64,000 bases of DNA, taken from Fusibacter sp963666805. Its GTDB lineage: Bacteria > Bacillota > Clostridia > Peptostreptococcales > Acidaminobacteraceae. The notes under the pieces were generated by a model, which was given only the letters and a program-made list of their open reading frames with translations, was not told the DNA's origin and searched no databases. Both the position numbers and the translations under genes were made by a program. Shown here piece by piece: positions 35,146 to 44,237 of the stretch; the first letter of the stretch is position 1, and each line of letters opens with the position of its first letter. The stretch lies in contig CAXXWR010000001.1 in assembly GCA_963666805.2 (NCBI GenBank), forward strand, positions 248,001 to 312,000. The letters are read 5' to 3'.

Positions 35146-36057
35146 TTATAATTTAAAGTATGATTTTATTACCTCAACTGTTTCCACACCAATTCTCTGT
35201 TGTGCTTCCTTAGTGGCTGCACCTATATGAGGTGTACACGACACATGTGGATGATTCATTAATTCTGTATTTTTGCTTGGTTCTTCTTCAAAAACATCTA
35301 TGCCTGCACCTGCGACACGACCATCGTTAAGTGCTTTGAGTAGCTCATTTTCATCAACGACTCCGCCACGCGCTGCATTTATAATGTAGACACCCTTTTT
35401 CATTTTAGAAAAAGATTCCGCATTGAGGACAGGTCCTTTTTCTTTATCATAAGGCACATGGAGTGAAATATAATCAGATTTTTCTAGCAATACATCCATT
35501 GCAACATATTCATACTCTGGAAATCTCTCCATCTCACCAAAAATATCATAGTATATAATTGACATTCCCATTGCTTGAGCTCGCTTTGCAACTTCACTTG
35601 AAATTCGTCCCATACCAATAAGCCCCAGTGTCTTACCATAAATTTCCGAACCCTTATACTGCTTTTTATTCCATTTGCCTTGTCGCATTGTTACATTGGC
35701 ATCACCAATAAAACGGCTTACTGAAAACATATGACCTAGAGTCAATTCTGCAACAGCTATACCACTAGAATTAGGCGTATTTTTAACAGTGTAACCTTTG
35801 GATTGGGCATAATCAACATCGATATTATCAACGCCTACACCAGCTCTTACAATCAGTTTTAATTTGCCACCTTCAATGCTATCAATAAGACCTTCTCTCA
35901 TCTTAGTTGCCGATCTTACAACCACAACATCTGAGTTCTTAAGTTGTTCTACCAGTTCTTCTCCATCATAATGGTTCAAATCAATCTCATGACCCATTGA
36001 TTTTAATAATTCTGCGGCACTCTGATCCATCCCATCATTAGCCAGTATTCTTAACAT
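35146..36057 (-). CDS. serA: D-3-phosphoglycerate dehydrogenase (short form)
   Basis: About 303 residues: the D-isomer-specific 2-hydroxyacid dehydrogenase fold without the C-terminal ACT or ASB regulatory domains. The NAD-binding motif is GLIGMGRISSEVA; the active-site Arg is in LIVRAGVGVDNID and the Glu/His pair in GIDVFEEEP and TPHIGAAT. It oxidises 3-phosphoglycerate to start serine synthesis. Lack of an ACT domain means no direct serine feedback of the usual type. GGAGG lies five bases before the ATG at 36057; a start four codons earlier would overlap that site. Confidence 0.93.
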   Translation of the reverse strand: MLRILANDGMDQSAAELLKSMGHEIDLNHYDGEELVEQLKNSDVVVVRSATKMREGLIDSIEGGKLKLIVRAGVGVDNIDVDYAQSKGYTVKNTPNSSGIAVAELTLGHMFSVSRFIGDANVTMRQGKWNKKQYKGSEIYGKTLGLIGMGRISSEVAKRAQAMGMSIIYYDIFGEMERFPEYEYVAMDVLLEKSDYISLHVPYDKEKGPVLNAESFSKMKKGVYIINAARGGVVDENELLKALNDGRVAGAGIDVFEEEPSKNTELMNHPHVSCTPHIGAATKEAQQRIGVETVEVIKSYFKL

Positions 36058-36136
36058 ATATGCCTCCAATGCTTTATTATCTTCCTATTTTGCCAATTAT
36101 CTTGATTTATTCCGTCACTTTTAACAGCTCAATATC

Positions 36137-37213
36137 CTAAGCTTTTAAACCCAAAATATCTTCAATTTCAGTTAAAAGTTGTTTTAAATCACTCACTTGA
36201 GTATCTGCCATGTGCGCAATTCTAAACGTTTTTTCTTTTAAATCGCCATAACCATTTGAAATCATATAGCCTCTTTCAGCCAATGCCTTATTCAAGTCAG
36301 CTACGCTGATACCTCTTGTATTTTTAACTGTTGTAAGCGTATTTGAAGCATAAGGTAATTCAGCAAACATTTCAAAGTACTGATTAGCCCAATCTCTCAC
36401 AAGATTTGCCATTTCTAAATGTCTGTCAAATCGATTTTCTAAACCTTCTTCAAGGATTTTATCAAGTTGATAATCTAAGGCAAACATATGAGGAAGAGAA
36501 GGTGTAGAAGGATATTGATAATTTTTCTTTTGAATACATTCATAGAGTGCTAATAAGTCAAAATACATACCTCTAAAAGGAACTTCTTTAGCAGCAGCTA
36601 AAGCCTTATCCGAAATGGAACAAATAGACATCCCCGCAGGTAAACCAATACACTTTTGGGTAGACGTAATGCAAACATCTACGCCCCATTTGTCTACTTC
36701 AATTTTTGCACCCGCCATTGAGCTTACTGTGTCTAAACAAAATACAACATCTGGATATTTTGCAATCACTTTTGCAATTTCTGCTACAGGATTCATAATA
36801 CCTGTTGAAGTTTCATTATGTGTAATTGTTACTAAGTCATACTTGCCAGTCTTTAAGGCTTCATCAACCATTTCTGGGGTTGTGGGTTGCCCTAACTCAG
36901 ACTTAAATTTATCAGCTGGTACATTGTTGCTTTCAGCCATTTTAAACCAACGATCTCCAAAAGCACCAACAGAAAATACAGCTGCTCTTTTTCTTGTACA
37001 AGAGCGAACAGCACCTTCCATGAGTCCGCTTCCTGAAGAAGTTGACAAAATAATTTCATTATCAGTAAACATCACTTTTCTCATTTTATCTGAGATACTT
37101 TTTTGGAGTTCTGATGCCTCTTTAGTTCTGTGACCAATCTGCGGTGTTGCCATTTTCAAAAGAACATCTTCACTCACGTCAACAGGTCCTGGAATAAATA
37201 ATTTTTTATGCAT
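36137..37213 (-). CDS. serC: Class V aminotransferase, phosphoserine transaminase role
   Basis: 358 residues, PLP enzyme of the serine-pyruvate/alanine-glyoxylate group (COG0075-like). Seen: LFIPGPVDVSEDVL, HRTKEA, LSTSSGSGLMEGA, THNETSTGIMNP, the PLP Asp in FCLDTVSSMAG and the lysine in CITSTQKCIGLP. The neighbouring serA argues that it converts 3-phosphohydroxypyruvate to phosphoserine using glutamate. This is the non-classical clostridial SerC. It is first in the operon, behind its own promoter. Confidence 0.9.
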   Translation of the reverse strand: MHKKLFIPGPVDVSEDVLLKMATPQIGHRTKEASELQKSISDKMRKVMFTDNEIILSTSSGSGLMEGAVRSCTRKRAAVFSVGAFGDRWFKMAESNNVPADKFKSELGQPTTPEMVDEALKTGKYDLVTITHNETSTGIMNPVAEIAKVIAKYPDVVFCLDTVSSMAGAKIEVDKWGVDVCITSTQKCIGLPAGMSICSISDKALAAAKEVPFRGMYFDLLALYECIQKKNYQYPSTPSLPHMFALDYQLDKILEEGLENRFDRHLEMANLVRDWANQYFEMFAELPYASNTLTTVKNTRGISVADLNKALAERGYMISNGYGDLKEKTFRIAHMADTQVSDLKQLLTEIEDILGLKA

Positions 37214-37249
37214 TCAAATCACCTCATTTTTATTTTGTAAATCACGTTT

Positions 37250-37278
37250 ATCATAACATTTATATCTACTAATAACAA
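37250..37278 (-). promoter_or_regulatory. Promoter of the serC operon
   Basis: TTGTTA (37273-37278), 17 bases, TATGAT (37250-37255) on the minus strand. No T-box or riboswitch is visible in the short leader. Confidence 0.65.
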
Positions 37279-37393
37279 TATTCTCACAAGTCTGAAAGAA
37301 GATTCTGACTTTAAGAAATTGTTATATATTTCTAATCTTTAATATATTGTTCAGATTTCTGTACACTATCCGATATTTGCCATTTTCATGACT

Positions 37394-37425
37394 AAAAAAG
37401 ACACCTACACAATGTGTAAATGTCT
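37394..37425 (-). terminator. Terminator of degV
   Basis: AGACA..TACA / TGTA..TGTCT interrupted stem followed by TTTTTTAG on the minus strand. Confidence 0.6.
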
Positions 37426-37448
37426 CTATTTTTATTCTTTCAAATCTA

Positions 37449-38285
37449 CTAAAAAGCAACTACCACGCCTTTATAATCAGCGTACAGTGACGATAATCCA
37501 GCACACTTCAAGTTTAGAACTTCTTCTATACCTGGAATACCCAACATCGCTTCTTGTATCTGGTTAGCACGTTCTGGATTACCTACATGAGAAATAGCAA
37601 CCACTTTTTTACCACTAGGTTGTATTTGTTCCATCATGATTTCAATAAGACGGTTGTAGGCCTTATTCACATTACGCACTTTTTCAACTAACTTGATTTC
37701 GCCATCTTCGGCTCCCATGATAGGGATGATTTTCAATTTGGAAGCAATAATCCCTTTCCATTTTGAAATTCGTCCATTTTTAATAAGGTTATCAAGCGAT
37801 TCAGAAATAAAGTATATGTTCATATCATTGATATAACCTTCTACTTTTTCAACCAATTGCTCACTTGACATTTGCATTTTTTTACATTCATGAACAAATT
37901 TAGTGACAAGAGATTCTGACGCTGAGGCACCTTTTGAATCAAATATGTGAATAAAAGGCGCATTGGGATTTTCAGTCTCATAAATTTGTTTAGCCAATTT
38001 AGCACTATTATAAGTCCCACTCAATTTTGATGAAATTGTAACAACATACATCTCATCTTGATTCTTCTTAAAAAGTTCAATAAAATCATTGGGTGACGGA
38101 CATGCCGTTCTTGGCAATTTTGAAGAATGAACCATTCTATTGACAAAGTCATCAATATCCAAACTTTCATCATCAATCAATTCTTCATCATCAATATATA
38201 ATTTAAATGGGACAATATCCGTAGGATAGTCCTCTAAAAATTTTTGATCTACTTCATTGCTGCTATCAGCGATCACTTTATACAT
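37449..38285 (-). CDS. DegV family fatty-acid-binding protein
   Basis: 278 residues. DegV-type features: an N-terminal VIADSSNEVDQKF, VPFKLYIDDEE, the serine of the TACPSPNDFIELF segment and SSKLSGTYNSAKLA. DegV-like (FakB) proteins bind an acyl chain and hand it to the FakA kinase for phosphorylation; no fakA gene is in the window. Monocistronic, between two terminators. Confidence 0.9.
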   Translation of the reverse strand: MYKVIADSSNEVDQKFLEDYPTDIVPFKLYIDDEELIDDESLDIDDFVNRMVHSSKLPRTACPSPNDFIELFKKNQDEMYVVTISSKLSGTYNSAKLAKQIYETENPNAPFIHIFDSKGASASESLVTKFVHECKKMQMSSEQLVEKVEGYINDMNIYFISESLDNLIKNGRISKWKGIIASKLKIIPIMGAEDGEIKLVEKVRNVNKAYNRLIEIMMEQIQPSGKKVVAISHVGNPERANQIQEAMLGIPGIEEVLNLKCAGLSSLYADYKGVVVAF

Positions 38286-38396
38286 AACATCTCTCCTATT
38301 AATTTCAATAACTTATTATATTATACTTGATATCCGCTCACTTTTCAAATGTACAATCCTTGTCATCAATATTTTTTAAAGAAATGTTAACATAAT

Positions 38397-38429
38397 AAAA
38401 AACTGTTATTCAAATGAATAACAGTTTTA
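38397..38429 (-). terminator. Terminator of the ftcD-hutI-fchA operon
   Basis: AAAACTGTTATTC / GAATAACAGTTTT perfect stem with an AAAT loop. Confidence 0.88.
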
Positions 38430-38462
38430 GAAAAAGTTAGTACATTCTTCTTTTAATCCTAT

Positions 38463-39080
38463 TTAATAAGACGACAATGCCAATATTTCAGATTCTCTTT
38501 TTTCTGCATTTTCTTCTAACGCCTTTACTCTTGCCTTAATTTCAGATACATAAGCCTCATCTTTAATAGAAGCCAAGTTAATTTTAACATTAAAAAGGGC
38601 TGATAAAATAGCTGTTCTAGTCAACATTGCAGCGACAAGTGCATCACTTTGAGCTTGAACATTCCCTTTTTTCACTAATTCTTCAAGAATAGGAAATAAG
38701 GATTCTGTCTTTTCAGCCAATTCTAGAGGCACACCTGCTGCATATTTCATACCCTCTTGAATTGTTTTTGAGCGTTTGGCCTTTTCTGCTTCAGTTTCTT
38801 TTGGCATTTTATACGCCTTCATCACACTATCAAATGAACTGGCATCTTTATCAATAAAATCTATAAATAATTTTTGATAATCCTGCAAGTCTTTAGCTGT
38901 TTCAGTCATCATCACTTCAACTGATTCATAGTTCTTTTTACCGATCGTTAAACTGGCAACCATAGCACCTAGAGAAGCAGCAAGTGCCGAACATAAAGCT
39001 GCTACACTCCCACCACCAGGTACTGGACTTTTAGAAGCTGTTTCATCTAAAAATTCAACTAAACCAAAATCTTTTAACAT
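38463..39080 (-). CDS. fchA: Formiminotetrahydrofolate cyclodeaminase
   Basis: 205 residues, all-helical. The N-terminal block with SPVPGGGSVAALCSALAASLGAMVASLT is the family hallmark and DAS..SVMKAYKMPKETEAEK follows. It converts 5-formimino-THF to 5,10-methenyl-THF and ammonia, feeding one-carbon metabolism. It is the third gene of the operon with ftcD and hutI, 12 bases after hutI. Confidence 0.95.
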   Translation of the reverse strand: MLKDFGLVEFLDETASKSPVPGGGSVAALCSALAASLGAMVASLTIGKKNYESVEVMMTETAKDLQDYQKLFIDFIDKDASSFDSVMKAYKMPKETEAEKAKRSKTIQEGMKYAAGVPLELAEKTESLFPILEELVKKGNVQAQSDALVAAMLTRTAILSALFNVKINLASIKDEAYVSEIKARVKALEENAEKRESEILALSSY

Positions 39081-39092
39081 GTCTTTCTCCTT

Positions 39093-40367
39093 TTATAGGG
39101 CTTCACTTATATACTTATCTACTACTATTCTACCATTTTTTATAACTTTCTCAACGGTACTCACTCCAAAGTGATACGATAAAAATTCATAGGTTGGAAA
39201 CTCATGAATAACCAAGTCTCCCTTCTTACCGATGTCAATACTGCCTATTTGATCGGCTCTATCCAGTGCAGCCGCTCCGTTAATTGTCAAAGCTGTAATC
39301 GTTTCCTCTACCGTCATATGCATCTTATTCGTTGCAAGCGCAATCAACAAGGGAATGGATTCAGAAAAACACGATCCTGGATTGAAATCACTTGCTAATG
39401 CAACGACGCATCCACTATCAATCATTTTTCTTGCATTTGCAAAAGGTTCATTCAAACTGAAAGCTGTTAAAGGTAAAATGCTGGTTACCGTTCCACTTGC
39501 AGCACATTTTTCAATACCTTCATCAGACGCTTGCAAAAGATGATCCGCTGAAATGGCACCTAGATCTGCCGCAAGTTCAGCCCCACCTAATCTCACAATT
39601 TCATCTGCATGAATTTTAAGTTTAAATCCACGTTTCTGAGCTGCCAACAAAAATTTTCGAGATTGGTCAATCGAAAATACATTCTCTTCACAAAAAATAT
39701 CAGCAAACTCAGCCAACCCCTTCTTATCTACTTCTGGCAAGACCTCATCAATCATAAAGTCAATAAAAGCATCTGGATTTTCTTTATACGCGCTCGGTCT
39801 TGCATGAGGACCAAGAAAAGTTGTGACAATATCCATTGAAGAGACTTTGTTAAGATGTTTCATCACTTCAAGTTGCTTCATTTCAGTATCATAGTCTAAG
39901 CCATAACCACTTTTACCTTCAACTGTTGTTACGCCAAAAGTGAGCATGCGATTAAGACGTCTGATTCCTGACTCAATAAGACTATCCTTTGATGCTTCTT
40001 CAGTGGCTTTAACCGTATTAATAATCCCGCCACCCTTATTCATAATGGTCATATAGTCTTCGCCCTGTAGCCGCCAATTGTATTCGTTTTCACGGTATCC
40101 CCCAAAAACAAAGTGAGTATGAGAGTCAACAAATCCTGGCAATACACATTTACCAGAAGCATCAATTATTTCATAATTTTTACGTTTATAATACTCGAGG
40201 TCTATGTCATTATCAGTCACTTTCGTTATTATGCCATCTTTAATCACTATATTTCCATTATGAAGGACTGATAATTGGTTCATTTCTTCTTTTGTTTTAC
40301 CTTTATAGCCATGACAGGTCACGATTTGATTTGCATTGAGTATGACACAATTTCCTCTATTTATCAT
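39093..40367 (-). CDS. hutI: Imidazolonepropionase
   Basis: 424 residues, amidohydrolase fold. Metal-binding H-x-H in GFVDSHTHFVFGG, KSGYGLDYDTEMK, KIHADEI and ASDFNPGS are visible. It opens the imidazolone ring to give N-formimino-L-glutamate. Its ATG overlaps the stop of ftcD by four bases, so translation is coupled, and fchA follows. Confidence 0.96.
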   Translation of the reverse strand: MINRGNCVILNANQIVTCHGYKGKTKEEMNQLSVLHNGNIVIKDGIITKVTDNDIDLEYYKRKNYEIIDASGKCVLPGFVDSHTHFVFGGYRENEYNWRLQGEDYMTIMNKGGGIINTVKATEEASKDSLIESGIRRLNRMLTFGVTTVEGKSGYGLDYDTEMKQLEVMKHLNKVSSMDIVTTFLGPHARPSAYKENPDAFIDFMIDEVLPEVDKKGLAEFADIFCEENVFSIDQSRKFLLAAQKRGFKLKIHADEIVRLGGAELAADLGAISADHLLQASDEGIEKCAASGTVTSILPLTAFSLNEPFANARKMIDSGCVVALASDFNPGSCFSESIPLLIALATNKMHMTVEETITALTINGAAALDRADQIGSIDIGKKGDLVIHEFPTYEFLSYHFGVSTVEKVIKNGRIVVDKYISEAL

Positions 40368-41257
40368 TCCATAATCCTCTTCTCTAAAACTTGATCATAA
40401 GAAAATGCTTCAATGCCAAGATAGTACTCAGCTGTACCAATCAGAGCATCCATAGGTACAAGACCAATCACTTCACTACCAATAACACTCACACCATAAC
40501 GTTGAGCTTCGATTTTAATAAGCTCAAAAACGCGATAAAGAGGTGTTTTCGTAAAGTCTGTCATATTCATTGAAACTTGAACAATATGACGATCTTCAAG
40601 TTCAATCCCAAGTGCCTTACAATAGCGTAATCCACCCGAAATATGACGCACACATCTTGCAATCTTGTTTGCAATTTCCAAATCATTTGTGTTCAAGTTG
40701 ACATTAAAGGCAACAAGTGGCATTCTTGCACCAATCGCACAAATTCCAGCAGTTGGATGAATCGTTACACCGAAATCAGGTTTCCATGCTTCGTCTTTTA
40801 CTTTTTCTGCCATGCCTTCAAATTGACCTTTTCTCAATTTTGCTAAATTTTCTCTATGTGAAGCTGATGCCGACTTTTCATATAAAAAGCTTGGCATTTC
40901 AAATTTATCATAAATTAAAGATGCAACTTCTTTTGATAATGCAATACACTCTTCCATTGTTGCATTTTTAATTGGAATAAAAGGAATTACATCAACGGCA
41001 CCCATCCTAGGATGTTGACCTTCGTGATGATTTAAATCAATCAATTCTACTGCTGTTCCTACTGCTTCTACAAGTGCCGATTTAAGTGCTTCTGGTTCAC
41101 CTACTAGCGTTACAACACAACGGTTATGATCTTCATCATTACTATAATCTAATAATTTTAATCCTTCTTTTCCTCTAAAAGCAGATACGATTTGATCTAT
41201 TTTGTCTAGGTCTCTACCTTCACTAAAATTAGGTACACATTGAATTATCTTGTTCAT
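40364..41257 (-). CDS. ftcD: Glutamate formimidoyltransferase
   Basis: 297 residues, the formiminotransferase domain alone (the cyclodeaminase is a separate gene here, unlike the animal fusion). Seen: CVPNFSEGRDLDKI, DHNRCVVTLVG, HPRMGAVDVIPFIP and GLRYCKALGI. It moves the formimino group of formiminoglutamate to tetrahydrofolate, releasing glutamate. First gene of the ftcD-hutI-fchA operon. Confidence 0.96.
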   Translation of the reverse strand: MNKIIQCVPNFSEGRDLDKIDQIVSAFRGKEGLKLLDYSNDEDHNRCVVTLVGEPEALKSALVEAVGTAVELIDLNHHEGQHPRMGAVDVIPFIPIKNATMEECIALSKEVASLIYDKFEMPSFLYEKSASASHRENLAKLRKGQFEGMAEKVKDEAWKPDFGVTIHPTAGICAIGARMPLVAFNVNLNTNDLEIANKIARCVRHISGGLRYCKALGIELEDRHIVQVSMNMTDFTKTPLYRVFELIKIEAQRYGVSVIGSEVIGLVPMDALIGTAEYYLGIEAFSYDQVLEKRIME

Positions 41258-41320
41258 ATTGCCCTCCTTTAATCATTGTTACACTTATGATAACATGATT
41301 TCGTCTATAAAACGTCCACA

Positions 41321-41349
41321 AAAAAGCCCGCAAAGAAGTTGCGAGCTAA
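41321..41349 (-). terminator. Terminator of the threonine dehydrogenase gene
   Basis: AGC.CGCAA / TTGCG.GCT stem with a short loop and a T run on the minus strand. Confidence 0.6.
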
Positions 41350-41354
41350 GTTTA

Positions 41355-42302
41355 TTAAAGTTTTAAACGCAATTTGTCGAGCATATCACGTGTCATTGTA
41401 TCTAAATCATAATTAGGTTTCCAATTCCATTCTTCACGTGCACAAGAATCATCCAAAGAATTCGGCCATGAATCCGCTATGGATTGCTTAACAGGATCAA
41501 TCTCATAGTCTAATTCAAATCCTGGAATTTCTTTTCTAATAGAAGCTGCCATATCTTCAGGTGAAATACTCATAGCTGTAATGTTAAAAGCATTTCTATG
41601 TGTCAGTCGGCTTCCATCTGCCTCACATAAACTAACAATTGAATGAAGGGCATCAGGCATATACATCATATCAAGATAAGTATCTTTTGAAACATAACAA
41701 GTATATTTTCCTTGTTTCAGGGCTTCATAATACATATGAACAGCATAATCAGTGGTTCCACCACCTGGTAACGCTTTATAAGAGATGATACCTGGAAATC
41801 TCACCCCACGCGTATCTACACCAAACTTTTTATAATAATAATCGCATAACAATTCACCTGATACTTTAGAAACACCATAAATCGTTCCAGGTCTCTGAAT
41901 AGTATCCTGAGGTGTATTATCATGAGGCGTACTATTACCAAAAGCAGCTATAGAACTTGGCGTAAAGACCATTGCTCCTAATTCACGCGCAACTTCGAGA
42001 CAATTATAAAGACCATTCATATTCACATGCCATAAAAGATTAGGATTATTTTCACCTACTGCCGATAAAAGTGCTGCCAAATGAATGACAGTATCCGGTT
42101 TAAAAGCATTAGCAATCTCACCAAATGATTGATGATTGGTTACATCTAGTACTTTAAAGTGTCCTTCTTTTTCAACTAAATCATTTACCCCTGATACGTT
42201 ATTGGTTGCCATCACATTATCGACACCATATTCCGCTCTTAATAATTCAGTTAATTCAGTGCCAATTTGACCTGAGGCTCCAGTTATCATTATTCTTTTC
42301 AT
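41355..42302 (-). CDS. SDR-type L-threonine 3-dehydrogenase
   Basis: 315 residues. N-terminal Rossmann motif TGASGQIGTEL, then IHLAALLSAVGE and the catalytic YxxxK in GTIYGVSKVSGE. GIISYKALPGGGTTDYAVHMY is characteristic of the extended-SDR group that oxidises L-threonine to 2-amino-3-ketobutyrate, rather than sugar epimerases. A ketobutyrate ligase gene (kbl) is not in the window. Monocistronic. Confidence 0.9.
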   Translation of the reverse strand: MKRIMITGASGQIGTELTELLRAEYGVDNVMATNNVSGVNDLVEKEGHFKVLDVTNHQSFGEIANAFKPDTVIHLAALLSAVGENNPNLLWHVNMNGLYNCLEVARELGAMVFTPSSIAAFGNSTPHDNTPQDTIQRPGTIYGVSKVSGELLCDYYYKKFGVDTRGVRFPGIISYKALPGGGTTDYAVHMYYEALKQGKYTCYVSKDTYLDMMYMPDALHSIVSLCEADGSRLTHRNAFNITAMSISPEDMAASIRKEIPGFELDYEIDPVKQSIADSWPNSLDDSCAREEWNWKPNYDLDTMTRDMLDKLRLKL

Positions 42303-42386
42303 TTAAAATCCCCTTAATTATTAGACTTTCAAGTTTATTGTAACGTATTGTTCGCGAGAGTCAAACACTTAAGACAAAATAATAAA

Positions 42387-42671
42387 TTAAGAAATCTTAA
42401 AAATCGCCCAAAGTATTGCAATCCAATAAATGCAAAGTGAAATTGGCATAAGTGCTCTAAATTTAATTTTAGAAAGCTTATGTTTAAAGATGACCATTCC
42501 AGTAATGACACCCACACTCCCTCCTAAGAAGCCAGTGGTTATCAAAAAAAACTCTGAAATTCTATAACGGTGTTTTATTGCCTTATATTTATCAATTCCC
42601 ATCATGATAAAGCTTATGAGATTAATCAAAGTGAGATAAATCCCTAATTGAGCTAATGTACTTAAATGCAT
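42387..42671 (-). CDS. DUF1294 small membrane protein
   Basis: 94 residues with about three hydrophobic segments. The family pattern NLISFIMMGIDKYKA....RISE..L, LGGSVGV..GM..FKHK and KIKF is clear. Function unknown. GGAAGG precedes the ATG. It lies divergent to the MgtC-like gene. Confidence 0.88.
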   Translation of the reverse strand: MHLSTLAQLGIYLTLINLISFIMMGIDKYKAIKHRYRISEFFLITTGFLGGSVGVITGMVIFKHKLSKIKFRALMPISLCIYWIAILWAIFKIS

Positions 42672-42701
42672 ATTTTAATCCTTCCTGTGGTATAATATAT
42701 G

Positions 42702-42728
42702 ATAACCTTTTTTTAAGGTTATTTTTTA
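42702..42728 (+). terminator. Terminator-like hairpin in the leader before the MgtC-like gene
   Basis: ATAACCTT / AAGGTTAT with a five-base T loop followed by TTTTTTA. It lies directly after a TG-n-TATAAT (42692-42697 on the plus strand), so it would form in the leader of a transcript towards mgtC. Confidence 0.4.
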
Positions 42729-42793
42729 TAAATTCATTATATTATATCTTATAAAATAATCATGCATTTATTTAAGTTTTAAAGGAGTTTTTT

Positions 42794-43450
42794 ATGTTTT
42801 TTGATGCCAATTCTGTTATTATTATCCTTCTTGCAGCCATCATTGGTGGAATTATAGGGCTAGAACGAGAATCTGTCAACCGCCCTGCAGGATTAAGAAC
42901 ACATATACTGGTCTGTATTGCTGCAGCTTTAATCATGGATGTCAATATTAAGATGTCCCTCATTTATAACGGCACTGATCCAACAAGGCTTGGTGCACAG
43001 GTCATAAGTGGGATTGGATTTTTAGGTGCGGGGACTATTATAAGAGAAGGTCCCACTGTAAGGGGCTTAACCACTGCAGCGTCTCTTTGGGCAGTAGCTT
43101 GTCTAGGCTTAGTTATTGGTACAGGTCATTATGTCAATGCCATTTTTGCTATGTTAGTCATTTTAATTACCCTCAAAACATTTAGTCAATTTGAAAAGAA
43201 ATTCAATAAAAACAGGCGACAAGTTCATCTTACCATCAGAGCAGTTAATCGCAACAAACTCATCAATGAAATTGCCGTTTTATTAGGCCAACTCAACTGT
43301 AACATCCAGAAATTAGACAGTGACATAGATACAGACCTGCAAAGAACCATTATTACGGTTGCCTTTGAACTCTCACATGGCATCGAAGTCAATCAAGTCA
43401 TCTTAAAAATGAAAAGCATCGAAGGTATCGTAGATATTGATCAAGATTAA
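42794..43450 (+). CDS. MgtC/SapB family membrane protein
   Basis: 218 residues. Four or five N-terminal membrane helices with the MgtC motifs GGIIGLERES, RPAGLRTHILV, ISGIGFLGAGTI and VRGLTTAASLWAVACLG. A cytoplasmic ACT-like C-terminal domain (about 150-218) follows. MgtC proteins help survival at low magnesium or modulate the ATP synthase. AAAGGAG precedes the ATG. Confidence 0.93.
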   Translation: MFFDANSVIIILLAAIIGGIIGLERESVNRPAGLRTHILVCIAAALIMDVNIKMSLIYNGTDPTRLGAQVISGIGFLGAGTIIREGPTVRGLTTAASLWAVACLGLVIGTGHYVNAIFAMLVILITLKTFSQFEKKFNKNRRQVHLTIRAVNRNKLINEIAVLLGQLNCNIQKLDSDIDTDLQRTIITVAFELSHGIEVNQVILKMKSIEGIVDIDQD

Positions 43451-43462
43451 ATAACCAGCCGC

Positions 43463-43484
43463 ATCGCCTCCCTTTTTAGGCGAT
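43463..43484. terminator. Hairpin between the convergent MgtC-like and map genes
   Basis: ATCGCCT / AGGCGAT stem with an eight-base loop; its right end abuts the map stop codon. Weak T run. Confidence 0.5.
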
Positions 43485-44237
43485 TTATGTAATAATAAGG
43501 GGTTCATTATCTGTAACCACTAAAGTATGTTCAAATTGAGCTGTTCTATTATGAGGGGTCCCCATTAATGCCCAACCATCATTACCACCGTAAGCAATTT
43601 GATCTTTTATAGAATAAAATGTTTCTACAGCAATCACTTGCCCATTTTGCAAAAGAGTCTTTTCACTCTCAACATAATAATTTGATATTTCTTTTGGTTT
43701 TTCATGTAATTTTCTACCAATGCCATGACCTGTTAAGTTTTTAATCACTTCAAAACCATAAGTGTGAGCGACAGTCTCAATTGCCCGACCAATTTCATTA
43801 ATTCTATTGCCTGTAATCGCTTGCCGCATTCCAACTTTGAGTCCCTCTAAAGAAGCTTCTATTAATTGATTCCATTTGTCATAATGAGGCATTAGCGCGT
43901 CTCCAATAATAATCGTTTTACCCGTATCTGCATAATAGCCTTCAAAACATCCAGAGACATCTATATTAAGGATGTCTCCTTTTTTCAATGGGGTCTCATC
44001 AGGAATCCCATGAGCTATAACATTATTAAGACTTAAGCAGGTATAACCAGGAAATTGATAATCTTTTTTAGGAGCGGATTCTGCATGATAATACTCAAAA
44101 ATTTCCTTTGCAATCTGGTCTAATTGATAAGTACTTATTCCCACTCTCGCCTCTTGGGCGAGTTTTTCTCTTATTTCTGCCACTATTTTCCCTATATAAG
44201 TGAGTTGACTTAATTCCATTTTCGTCTTAACTATCAT
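43485..44237 (-). CDS. map: Methionine aminopeptidase, type I
   Basis: 250 residues. The five metal ligands are seen: D in LNIDVSGC, D in YADTGKTI, H in LTGHGIGRKLHE, E in AVETFYS and E in FEHTLVV. The usual IEPF is AVETF here. It removes the initiator methionine of new proteins. The gene overlaps the end of the upstream diguanylate cyclase gene by 11 bases, an unusual partner that implies coupled translation. It lacks the zinc-ribbon extension. Confidence 0.93.
   Translation of the reverse strand: MIVKTKMELSQLTYIGKIVAEIREKLAQEARVGISTYQLDQIAKEIFEYYHAESAPKKDYQFPGYTCLSLNNVIAHGIPDETPLKKGDILNIDVSGCFEGYYADTGKTIIIGDALMPHYDKWNQLIEASLEGLKVGMRQAITGNRINEIGRAIETVAHTYGFEVIKNLTGHGIGRKLHEKPKEISNYYVESEKTLLQNGQVIAVETFYSIKDQIAYGGNDGWALMGTPHNRTAQFEHTLVVTDNEPLIIT

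Noticed and set aside
36615..37133. 172-codon open frame on the plus strand
   Set aside because: It lies entirely antisense to serC, whose PLP-enzyme motifs are clear. It has no ribosome binding site or recognisable motif, and its composition is that of a complement reading.
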